Source: CAZWDL01 sp964632995 (lineage in GTDB: Bacteria > Bacteroidota > Bacteroidia > Chitinophagales > Saprospiraceae). From it: 12,666 nucleotides of DNA. The position numbers and the translations under genes were made by a program. The stretch is from NCBI GenBank assembly GCA_964632995.1, contig CAZWDL010000165.1:1-12666 (forward strand), written 5' to 3'. This document shows, piece by piece, positions 6,270 through 12,666 of the stretch (its first letter is position 1; every line of letters begins with the position of its first letter). The notes under the pieces were generated by a model, which was not told the origin of the DNA, made no database searches, and worked only from the letters and a program-made list of their open reading frames with translations.

Positions 6270-7487
6270 ATGAAAAAGGTTAAAGGGGGGAATGTAGGGC
6301 GATTACTGGGAAATGTACCGAAGCAGCTTACGCGCATCACGTCTTCCGGCAAATACTTGCCCGCTGTCGACGGTTTACGCTTTATGGCGATCATGCCGGT
6401 GCTGATACAGCATCTCAGCGAGCGTTTCATTCGTTATACACCGCTTTCTTTTGCCGTTCCTGTAAAACAGGATTACACGGCCTTTCTGGCCGGTCGCGGC
6501 ACGATCGGTGTCTTTTTATTTTTCGCGATCAGCGGCTTTATTCTTGGGCTGCCCTTTGCGCGGCATTTTTTAGAGCGGAGAGGCAAACTGCGGCTGGGCC
6601 GCTATCTGTGGCGGCGGCTGACCAGGCTGGAGCCGCCCTACATTCTCTGGATGTGCTGTTTTTTTGTAGTGCTGCTCATCAAGGGGGACTACAGCTTCGG
6701 TGAGTTGTTTCCTCATCTCGGAGCCAGCCTGCTGTACATGCACAATATTGTTTACGAACAGTATTCCTGGATCAATCCGGTGGCCTGGTCCCTGGAGATC
6801 GAGATTCAGTTCTACCTGCTGGCGCCTTTTCTCGCCGGTTTATTTTTCAGCATTCCCTCACTTCGCTGGCGACGGATGGCATTGCTGGCTGCTATTGGGG
6901 GCATCATTGCCGCGCAGCAGACATTCGGGTGGCTGGTCATGCCCTTCAAAGCCACGCTGCTGGGGCAGCTGCAGCATTTTCTGGCCGGTTTTCTGATGGC
7001 CGATCTTTACTTGTCGGGTTGGCTGGACCGCCCCTCGCGCCGTTCCCTGCTATGGGACATGGCGGGGATAGCAGCTTTCTGGACGCTGCTGCACACCTGG
7101 TCAACGGAGTGGATGGATAATCTGTTTTTTGCCGCCGCCTTGCTGCTGTTTTTTGCCGCGGGGTTCAAAGGGGGCATCTGGCGCCGCTTTCTCAGCAATC
7201 CCTGGATCGCTGCTACCGGGGGGATGTGTTACACGATCTACCTCATTCACTTGCCCCTCCTGGAAGGAGTTGTCGGCTGGACCAGCCGGTTTACGATAGG
7301 GAACGGCTACAGCACTAATTTGCTGTTGCAAATGTTCCTCGTGCTGCCCCTGGTGCTGATCGTTTCAGCGGCTTGCTTCCTGCTTTTTGAAAAACCTTTT
7401 ATGGATAAAAACTGGCCGCAAAAGACCAAAAACCGGTGGGCCGCATGGCGAAACCGGAACCGGACGATCAAAAAAGCAACATCATGA
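6270..7487 (+). CDS. Membrane acyltransferase, AT3 (OafA/YrhL) family
   Basis: This 405-residue integral membrane protein should transfer an acyl group, often acetyl, to sugar residues of the polysaccharide. The signature R-x10-H motif lies in LPAVDGLRFMAIMPVLIQH (R37 and H48). Other family features are FFAISGFILG, RRLTRLEPPYILWM after the first helices, NPVAWSLEIEIQFYLLAP in the middle and MCYTIYLIHLP near the C-terminus. About ten hydrophobic segments are seen, and the C-terminal tail is basic. No SGNH or other extra domain is attached, so the length is that of the plain family core. It opens the plus-strand block, and its stop codon overlaps the next start (ATGA), implying co-translation with the TolC-like gene. 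Acyl donor and acceptor are not readable from sequence. The ATG at 6270 is chosen for its GGAGG. Confidence 0.92.
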   Translation: MKKVKGGNVGRLLGNVPKQLTRITSSGKYLPAVDGLRFMAIMPVLIQHLSERFIRYTPLSFAVPVKQDYTAFLAGRGTIGVFLFFAISGFILGLPFARHFLERRGKLRLGRYLWRRLTRLEPPYILWMCCFFVVLLIKGDYSFGELFPHLGASLLYMHNIVYEQYSWINPVAWSLEIEIQFYLLAPFLAGLFFSIPSLRWRRMALLAAIGGIIAAQQTFGWLVMPFKATLLGQLQHFLAGFLMADLYLSGWLDRPSRRSLLWDMAGIAAFWTLLHTWSTEWMDNLFFAAALLLFFAAGFKGGIWRRFLSNPWIAATGGMCYTIYLIHLPLLEGVVGWTSRFTIGNGYSTNLLLQMFLVLPLVLIVSAACFLLFEKPFMDKNWPQKTKNRWAAWRNRNRTIKKATS

Positions 7488-8275
7488 GATTTGCCTATTC
7501 CCAATTCCGATACCTGATTGCCTTCGCTTTATTTGCGCTTGCTCTCTGCCCGGGAGATTTGCATGCCCAGGAACCCCCTTCCACTGTGCTGGAATCACCG
7601 GAATACGAAATCGAAGAGAGTACCGGGCAGAATAATATCATACATCTGCGACCGCTGGAGGAACTACTGGAGGATGCCCTGCGCAATTCTCCCTTGCTCA
7701 AGTCGCAAAAAATCAATGTTGACAACCTTGGCGAACAGCTGAAGATGGAGCGTCGCAACTGGGCCAACTTCGTCGGTCTGGACGCTTCCTATCAGTACGG
7801 TAACGGCGCCTGGGTCGGTGATATTGAAGGCGGCGCCGGCGGCCCGGCCACGGTTTTCCGCACCAATCGCGAAAACTCCTTCTACCGTGTTGGGGTGGGC
7901 CTGCGATTGCCGCTCGGTGAATTCGTCACGCGCGGCGCCCGCACCCAGCTGCTGAAAAACCAGATGGAGCAGGAAAAGTACAATCGCCAGGAGATCGAGA
8001 TGGGTATCCGCGAACGCGTCATCCAGGAATATCAAAATTTCAAACTCCAAATCCGCTTGATGGAAGTAAAGTCGGAGGAGCTGGAATTTCACCGCGTAGC
8101 CGTCAAGCTGGCCGAGCAGTATTTTCGCGAAGGCGCCCTCAACGTAGAGGAGTTCTCGAGCACCTTCCGGGAGCGTTCGCGTGCTGAAGCTGAGCTGGAA
8201 AAGGCTAAAGTTCAGGCGCGGCTTTCCTATCTGCTGCTCAAGGAGCTCGTCGGAGTAGAGATCAGGAAGGAATAG
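7484..8275 (+). CDS. Short TolC-family outer-membrane protein (single repeat)
   Basis: The ATG at 7484 overlaps the preceding stop (ATGA). It gives 263 residues beginning with a signal peptide whose hydrophobic core (10-21) precedes a likely cleavage at LHA-QE (after residue 28). The mature part has the TolC (OEP) pattern once: a helix with LEELLEDALRNSPLLKSQKINVDNL (58-82), a strand pair at DASYQYG (100-106) and SFYRVGVGLRLPLG (132-145), then a long heptad-rich helical region (155-255). Classic TolC has this unit twice in about 430-470 residues, so this is a half-size form. It stands just before the co-polymerase, where a Wza-type export protein would be expected. A role in moving polysaccharide across the outer membrane is inference. 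The frame also extends 16 codons upstream to a GTG, but that would bury the signal peptide. Confidence 0.82.
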   Translation: MRFAYSQFRYLIAFALFALALCPGDLHAQEPPSTVLESPEYEIEESTGQNNIIHLRPLEELLEDALRNSPLLKSQKINVDNLGEQLKMERRNWANFVGLDASYQYGNGAWVGDIEGGAGGPATVFRTNRENSFYRVGVGLRLPLGEFVTRGARTQLLKNQMEQEKYNRQEIEMGIRERVIQEYQNFKLQIRLMEVKSEELEFHRVAVKLAEQYFREGALNVEEFSSTFRERSRAEAELEKAKVQARLSYLLLKELVGVEIRKE

Positions 8276-8351
8276 TTCCGGCGCAAGGCGGGCGGCCCTC
8301 GCTTTGAGGAGAAAAAACTTGCAGTATTGATAGTCCCAAAACAACAAGCAC

Positions 8352-10583
8352 ATGACCTTTCTGGAATTCACACAAATGATTCGGCGCAACCTGTGGCTTA
8401 TGCTGCTGCTCGCTTTTACGATGGCGGTCATCGTCTTCTTACTAACCCGGCAAAACAAGGATCAGTTTTATTCCGAAACGCTCATTGACACGGGGATGGT
8501 AGCTGGTTACGATATTGAAAATGCCGGTTCCGGTCAGCGTGTAGACCGCGAATTCATGCGTAATGAAATGGAGAGCCTCATTAGTTTGGCGAAAGCCTAT
8601 GAGACGATGGAGGAACTGTCGACCTGGCTGCTGGCGCGTTATATAATGGTTTCGGAACCTTCGGCCGGCTGGATAGGAGCAGAAAGCTTTCGGGCGTTTC
8701 AGGAGTCCTTCCCCGCTGAATTGCGCCGGGAGCTCATCTATCCCGATTCGCTGGAGGGCACTTACCAAAATCTCGTCGCATTGCGCGACGCCAAACAGAA
8801 TAACCCGGTCTCACAGATCATTTATTCTGATCATCACTTTTTCGGACTTGAGCAGCTGCGTAATACCATTCGTGTCGACCGGGAAGGCAACAGTGACCTG
8901 CTCAAGCTATCCTATGTCACTTCCGATCCTGCCGTTTGCCAGCAGACCCTGATCGCGCTTACGGATTTGCTTACGCAAAAAGTGCGGGAACAACGGCGTA
9001 GTCAGTCCTCATCGGTGCTTTCTTACTTTGAGGAGGCCACGCAGCAGGCCGCCTTCCGTTTGCGCAATGCAGAAGACAAGCTGCTGGAATTTCACGAGGA
9101 GAACAATGTCATCAACTACTACGAACAAACCCGCTTTATCGCGAACAAGAAAGAAGACCTCGACGAAATGTTCTTCAAAGAGCGGATGGAGCTGCGGTCT
9201 TCAAAAGCCAAGCTGGCCCGCCTGGAAGATCAGCTGCGCAACCGGGTGCGCCTTTCGGAAATCAACAACGAACTGATGGCCAAACGCAGCGAACTGACCG
9301 ACATTTCGCGCGACCTGGCCAAGTACGAGCTGGTGGCCAAAGGCAATCCCGAAACGAGCGTCCAACCGGAGGTGCAGGTTTTACAGGACAGGCACCGGGA
9401 ACTGCGCAAAGCTCTCGGCGACGTAGCACTGGAAAAGTATCAGGTGGAATATTCTCCGGAAGGAATGGATACCAAAAATATGCTCGACGAGTGGCTGAAA
9501 ATCGTCATTAACAGCGAGGAGTCCGGCGCACGGCTCGAGGCCATCGATGAACGCCGTAACGAGTTCGAAGAAATTTATAAGAAGTTCGCGCCCTGGGGGT
9601 CGCGGCTCAAGCGAATTGAACGGGAGATCGACCTGGCGGAAAATGCCTATCTGGAGAACCTGCATTCCTATAATCAGGCGCGTCTGCATATGCAGAATAC
9701 CCTGATGTCGGCCTCTCTGCAATTGGTGGATGCTCCCTTTTACCCCGTCGAGCCCTTGCCTTCCAAGCGTCTCATCCTGATCGCAATCGCCTTTATTGCC
9801 GGATTGCTGTTGACGCTGGGCGTCATCTTGGGCCTTGAATTCCTCGACCACAGCCTGAAGCGCCCTGCCGCTGCCGCCCGCGCCACGGGGCTGGAACTGT
9901 TCGGCGCGCTGCCCCGCCGGCCTGAAAAGATCAAGGGAGGAATCCTTCCGGTGGATGCGGAATACGCGCGAAGCCGCTCGGTGGAATTGCTCCTGCAGCA
10001 GATCAAGCTACATACCCAGCATGTCAGCGGCCGACCGCGTAAGGTCGTCATCACCAGCACCCGCGAAGGTGAGGGCAAGTCGCTCGCTGCCGGTGAAGCC
10101 GGCGCCAAACTGCGGGCCTACGGGCGCCGGGTGCTCTACCTCTTCCCGCAAGGTGAAAACACGGCTGAGAGGCATCTTCATCCGGATGATCGTTCTTACG
10201 CCCTCGATGCTGCTTTTCCCGGAAAGGAGTCAATAGCGGAATTATTCGAAAGTAACCACGCCGATGTGCAACTCGAAGACTACGATTACGTATTTGTGGA
10301 AATACCGGGTTTGCTCACCGGCCAGTATCCTATAGACCTGGTGGCGGAGGCCGATCTGTCGCTGCTCATTTGCCGCGCCAATCGCGTCTGGAATGCTGCC
10401 GACCGGAAAGCGATCGATACGTATCACAAGGCCATCGAGGGAGAAGCCAAATTGGTGATGAACGGTGTGCCGGCGGAATATCTCGAAGACAGCCTGGGAG
10501 AGCTGCCGCGTCGCCGCTCTTCCTTGCAACGCTGGTTTAAGCGAATGGCGACGCTCAATTTTGCAGGGAAAGCCCGCTGGTAG
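8352..10583 (+). CDS. Polysaccharide co-polymerase (Wzz/GumC type) with degenerate tyrosine-kinase domain
   Basis: This inner-membrane protein of 743 residues should set polysaccharide chain length and link synthesis to export. Membrane helices at about 14-31 and 473-496 bracket a large periplasmic part rich in coiled coil (225-440). The second helix follows the proline-rich APFYPVEPLPSKR (461-473) typical of co-polymerases. A cytoplasmic BY-kinase-like domain follows: Walker A is kept as STREGEGKS (K576, S577), but the Walker A' Asp is absent (VLYLFPQG, 594-601). The Walker B position reads DYVFVEIPG, with Glu650 for the usual Asp, and the C-terminus lacks a tyrosine cluster. It may bind nucleotide without being an active kinase. 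The gene begins 76 bp after the TolC-like gene with no clear Shine-Dalgarno sequence. Confidence 0.9.
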   Translation: MTFLEFTQMIRRNLWLMLLLAFTMAVIVFLLTRQNKDQFYSETLIDTGMVAGYDIENAGSGQRVDREFMRNEMESLISLAKAYETMEELSTWLLARYIMVSEPSAGWIGAESFRAFQESFPAELRRELIYPDSLEGTYQNLVALRDAKQNNPVSQIIYSDHHFFGLEQLRNTIRVDREGNSDLLKLSYVTSDPAVCQQTLIALTDLLTQKVREQRRSQSSSVLSYFEEATQQAAFRLRNAEDKLLEFHEENNVINYYEQTRFIANKKEDLDEMFFKERMELRSSKAKLARLEDQLRNRVRLSEINNELMAKRSELTDISRDLAKYELVAKGNPETSVQPEVQVLQDRHRELRKALGDVALEKYQVEYSPEGMDTKNMLDEWLKIVINSEESGARLEAIDERRNEFEEIYKKFAPWGSRLKRIEREIDLAENAYLENLHSYNQARLHMQNTLMSASLQLVDAPFYPVEPLPSKRLILIAIAFIAGLLLTLGVILGLEFLDHSLKRPAAAARATGLELFGALPRRPEKIKGGILPVDAEYARSRSVELLLQQIKLHTQHVSGRPRKVVITSTREGEGKSLAAGEAGAKLRAYGRRVLYLFPQGENTAERHLHPDDRSYALDAAFPGKESIAELFESNHADVQLEDYDYVFVEIPGLLTGQYPIDLVAEADLSLLICRANRVWNAADRKAIDTYHKAIEGEAKLVMNGVPAEYLEDSLGELPRRRSSLQRWFKRMATLNFAGKARW

Positions 10584-10727
10584 CAGGAAGCGCCACCGCT
10601 CGGAGCCGGGCAGCTACCGCCCGCAGGAGCGGGGAAAGTACCTCTATTCCGCCGCAACCGAGCAGATTTATTCTCTCCGGCTTCGCAATAGACCAATTCA
10701 TGAATAATGCGGGTTGAATATGCTCGC
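10584..10727. other. Non-coding spacer after the co-polymerase
   Basis: I see no credible gene, promoter or terminator here. A weak CCCGC-AGGA-GCGGG hairpin occurs at about 10621-10634 without a T-run. With the MITE-like element that follows, it makes up the 319-bp gap before the next gene. Confidence 0.4.
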
Positions 10728-10896
10728 GTACTTAAGTACCCGGACAGAATTATTTTATGGAATTCCAGGAGAACATTTTGGGGCTAGCCGAGGCGCGAGG
10801 AGGGAGCATAGCCGGGGTTCTGTGACTGACGAGTAACGAAGGATAGCCCCTAAAAGAGGCCCTGGAAAACTTAAATTAATTCTGTCCGGGTACTTA
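10728..10896. mobile_element. MITE-like palindromic element with nested inverted repeats
   Basis: A left arm starting AAGTACCCGGACAGAATTA (10734-10752, running on to 10755) is matched by its inverse at 10873-10895, with one extra base in 23. Nested inside are TTCCAGG (10763-10769) with CCTGGAA (10861-10867), and TTTTGGGGCTA (10776-10786) with TAGCCCCTAAAA (10844-10855). The centre contains GAGGGAGCATAGCC and ACGAAGGATAGCCC. GTACTTA occurs at both edges (10728-10734 and 10890-10896) and could be a target-site duplication. Because the ends are themselves palindromic, that is not certain. There is no transposase, so the element would be non-autonomous. It lies directly before the TuaH-like gene. 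Confidence 0.72.
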
Positions 10897-10902
10897 CAAT
10901 CA

Positions 10903-12147
10903 TTGTTCGATTTGAAAGACGTCAACACCTCAGTTTATAAGTCTGCCGGCAGGAAGTCGCCGCCGCTGCTGTGTTTCGGTTTCCCTAAATGGGAAGGCGA
11001 TTACATGACCTCTACGGTACAGTTATTATCGGAACTGGCCTTGTATCACGAGGTACTCTATGTCGAGTATCCCTTTACGCTGACCGATCTGTGGCGGGGC
11101 AGGGCTCCGGCCCGGCGTCTGCTCGGTCTGGAACCCCGACAGCGCAGCGTAAGCCTTCCTAACGGCGCCGGTTTACATGTGCTGACCCTTCCTCCTTTTC
11201 TGCCTGCCAACTGGACGCCCTCGACAAACTGGCACCTGCAGCTGATGCGTTGGAACAGTCGCCTGGCCAGGTCGGTGGTGCGCCCGGCCCTTCGCCGCCT
11301 CGGGTTCGAAAGGCCGGTTGTTGTCAATGCCTTTCAACCGGCGCTGGGCAGCCTGCTTCGGGGGGCTTTCGATGAACGCCTGCTGCTCTATTATTGCTAC
11401 GATGAAATAAGCGCTGCTCCCTGGATCAAAAAACACGGCGCAATCAGTGAACGCCGTTTTCTACCGCAGGCCGATGCGGTGATCACTTCCTCGCGACAGC
11501 TGGCCGGCGCCAAACGCGCCGGTAACGCCTGCTGCTATACGGTGCTCAACGGAGTGGATGACCAACGCTTTCGGCCACTGGCTCTTTCCGGGGAAGCCCC
11601 TTTCGAAGCAGCGGGCTACCGGGCTGTGGTAGGCTATCTCGGTTCCGTTGACCTCCGGCTGAATTACCAATTGCTCGGCGAAGTGATTGCCCGTTGTCCC
11701 GAATACCTCTTTATTTTCGTCGGCCGCGTCAATCATCCGGGTGGACAGGGCCAGCTCGACAGCTTCGATAACGTGCGGCTGCTCGGCTCTCAGCCGCCGG
11801 ACTCCCTGCCCCATTTCGTACAGCATTTCGACCTGGGGATTATTCCCTTTCTCGACAATGAACTGACTGCCGGTATTTATCCGCTAAAAGTTAACGAATA
11901 CCTCGCTATGGGTAAACCAGTGGTCGCCACTACCTTTGGCGATATGAGTGATTTTCGGGAACATATCCAGCTGGCTGACAACGCAGAGGCTTTCCGTAAA
12001 GCCATCGTCCGCGCTTTGGCCGAAAACCATCCGGAAGAACGAGAGCAGCGCATCGCTTTTGCCCGGCAAAATTCCTGGCGGAAACGGGCTGAACAACTGC
12101 ACGAGTTGATCATGAGGCTGACGACAGAGAAGTCCGACCGTAATTAA
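10903..12147 (+). CDS. GT-B glycosyltransferase, TuaH-like
   Basis: This 414-residue protein (from the TTG) should be a cytoplasmic retaining-type glycosyltransferase (GT1/GT4-like GT-B fold) that adds a sugar to the growing repeat unit. Landmarks are the N-terminal LLCFGFPKWEGDYMTSTVQL (22-41), LYYCYDEIS (162-170), ADAVITSSRQLA (190-201), VLNGVDDQRFRP (214-225) and the linker strand VVGYLGSVD (242-250). The donor-binding segment is IYPLKVNEYLAMGKPVVAT (325-343), with E332 in the E-x7-E-like position. The family match to teichuronic-acid TuaH is from memory. No ATG occurs before codon 35 (11005), which lies inside the first conserved strand-loop and is too late. TTG at 10903 is therefore taken as the start, only 7 bases after the MITE-like element. 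The stop codon lies inside an 18-bp palindrome. Confidence 0.87.
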   Translation: MFDLKDVNTSVYKSAGRKSPPLLCFGFPKWEGDYMTSTVQLLSELALYHEVLYVEYPFTLTDLWRGRAPARRLLGLEPRQRSVSLPNGAGLHVLTLPPFLPANWTPSTNWHLQLMRWNSRLARSVVRPALRRLGFERPVVVNAFQPALGSLLRGAFDERLLLYYCYDEISAAPWIKKHGAISERRFLPQADAVITSSRQLAGAKRAGNACCYTVLNGVDDQRFRPLALSGEAPFEAAGYRAVVGYLGSVDLRLNYQLLGEVIARCPEYLFIFVGRVNHPGGQGQLDSFDNVRLLGSQPPDSLPHFVQHFDLGIIPFLDNELTAGIYPLKVNEYLAMGKPVVATTFGDMSDFREHIQLADNAEAFRKAIVRALAENHPEEREQRIAFARQNSWRKRAEQLHELIMRLTTEKSDRN

Positions 12148-12159
12148 TCCGGATTAATT
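12142..12159. promoter_or_regulatory. Perfect 18-bp palindrome at a convergent gene end
   Basis: AATTAATCCGGATTAATT is its own inverse complement and includes the stop codon of the TuaH-like gene. The rest of the 62-bp gap between the convergent genes is A/T-rich, with AAAAGCTTTT at about 12197-12206. It may be part of a bidirectional terminator or a dimer-binding site. Having no loop, it would form a poor hairpin. Confidence 0.4.
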
Positions 12160-12209
12160 CGCCGGCAACAAGTCTACTGAAAAAAACTGTCTTTAAAAAA
12201 GCTTTTCTT

Positions 12210-12666
12210 TCATCTGATCAGGTGTACACTGCCGGATTGCTGCTCGGTAGCCACTTCTCCCTCTTTTTCAAAAGCGTATTCAACGATATAGAGATATACA
12301 CCGGCAGGGGCTTCTTGTAAGCCCATAAAGCCGTCCCAGCCGCTGTTGATATCCACGCTCTCAAAAACGAGTTGTCCCAAACGGTTGAAAAGACGGAGCC
12401 GGAATGAGATGATTTCGCATCCGAAGAAGAGCCGGTAGCGGTCGTTGGCGCCGTCGCCGTTGGGCGAGAAGACATTGGGGGCATAGAGGGTACAGCAGTC
12501 GCGGAAAGTGACCCGCTGTTCGGCGCGGAAGCGGCAGCGACCATCGCTGACCTCTACCGCATAGAGGCCGGCGCTGTCGACGGTGATGGCGGCGCTGCGC
12601 TCGCCGGTATTCCACTGCAGATCCCCGGCGCCGGTGGCTTCTACCTCCAGGGTGGCTTGCTGCCCC
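12210..12666 (-). CDS. C-terminal part of a secreted protein with type B T9SS sorting domain (gliding motility-associated C-terminal domain)
   Basis: An open frame enters from the right edge and ends in TGA at 12212-12210, giving 151 residues with no start in the window. The last ~85 residues form the CHU_C/'gliding motility-associated C-terminal' domain. It begins APNVFSPNGDGANDRY and continues with SFRLRLFNRLGQLVFES, NSGWDGFMG and APAGVYLYIVEYAFE, ending SGSVHLIR. Before it lies an Ig-like segment (LQWNTGERSAAITVDSAGLYAVEV), a common partner with Cys-containing loops (GRC, DCC). By family knowledge this domain directs export across the outer membrane by the type IX system. The function of the missing N-terminal part is unknown. 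Its frame differs from the nearby overlapping open frames, which are spurious. It converges with the TuaH-like gene and is probably unrelated to the polysaccharide operon. Confidence 0.93.
   Translation of the reverse strand, partial: GQQATLEVEATGAGDLQWNTGERSAAITVDSAGLYAVEVSDGRCRFRAEQRVTFRDCCTLYAPNVFSPNGDGANDRYRLFFGCEIISFRLRLFNRLGQLVFESVDINSGWDGFMGLQEAPAGVYLYIVEYAFEKEGEVATEQQSGSVHLIR

Noticed and set aside
7436..7438. GTG as start of the TolC-like protein
   Set aside because: It would add 16 polar residues before the signal peptide, whereas ATG at 7484 gives a standard signal peptide and an ATGA overlap.
7664..8458. 264-codon open frame antisense to the TolC-like gene
   Set aside because: It lies wholly opposite a gene with a signal peptide and family motifs, has no recognisable motif itself, and runs into the opposite strand of the next gene. 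It is a high-GC shadow.
10465..10707. Open frame overlapping the co-polymerase end and giving a tyrosine-containing tail (SYRPQERGKYLYSAATEQIYS)
   Set aside because: It would need a frameshift to act as the missing kinase tail. The co-polymerase ends naturally in a basic amphipathic stretch and no slippery sequence is seen. A comparison with orthologues could reopen this.
12218..12615. Two minus-strand open frames of 108 and 84 codons at the right edge
   Set aside because: They are out of frame with the clear sorting-domain reading frame that crosses the same bases, and their products are low-complexity.
1..12666. CRISPR array, tRNA or rRNA genes, intact transposase
   Set aside because: No regularly spaced repeats, cloverleaf with CCA-type acceptor end, rRNA motifs or transposase DDE/HUH motifs were found when reading both strands. 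A tool search would be more sensitive.

Overview
The window looks like a chromosomal exopolysaccharide/capsule locus of a moderately high-GC member of the Bacteroidota, probably Saprospiria-like (Lewinella/Phaeodactylibacter type). The phylum call rests on the gene entering from the right edge, which ends in a 'gliding motility-associated' type B C-terminal domain (type IX secretion signal). It is supported by the 'GNRPLPLYEAE' style of the sugar transferase and by mostly weak Shine-Dalgarno sequences. The genus-level guess is inference.

Layout. Minus-strand block, read right to left: a sugar-phosphate transferase with a degenerate receiver domain at its N-terminus (5365-4208), a class I fructose-bisphosphate aldolase (4156-3095), a possible 27-residue membrane peptide (3072-2989), a Wzy/O-antigen-ligase-like polymerase (2916-1468), a GC-rich multi-hairpin element (1355-1467), a family 2 glycosyltransferase (1330-143), and the first codons of another gene leaving the left edge (58-1). 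Upstream of this block is a stand-alone CheY-like response regulator (5940-5575, minus) with its own intrinsic terminator, so it is probably a separate transcript. A 329-bp divergent intergenic region then separates it from a plus-strand block: an AT3-family membrane acyltransferase (6270-7487), a short TolC-like outer-membrane protein coupled to it by an ATGA overlap (7484-8275), and a Wzz/GumC-like polysaccharide co-polymerase with a degenerate tyrosine-kinase domain (8352-10583). A palindromic, MITE-like insertion (10728-10896) precedes a TuaH-like glycosyltransferase (10903-12147). The partial secreted protein (12666-12210, minus) converges on it.

How the genes fit together (inference from family roles): the sugar transferase starts the lipid-linked repeat unit, the two glycosyltransferases extend it, the acyltransferase decorates it, the Wzy-like protein polymerises it, the co-polymerase sets chain length, and the TolC-like protein may serve in outer-membrane passage. 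No Wzx flippase and no Wza-type export protein is visible here. The most unusual points are the receiver-fused initiating transferase next to a true response regulator, a co-polymerase whose kinase domain has lost key acidic residues, a half-length TolC in the place where Wza is expected, a glycolytic aldolase inside the polysaccharide operon, and several structured non-coding repeats. No tRNA, rRNA, CRISPR array or intact transposase was seen.
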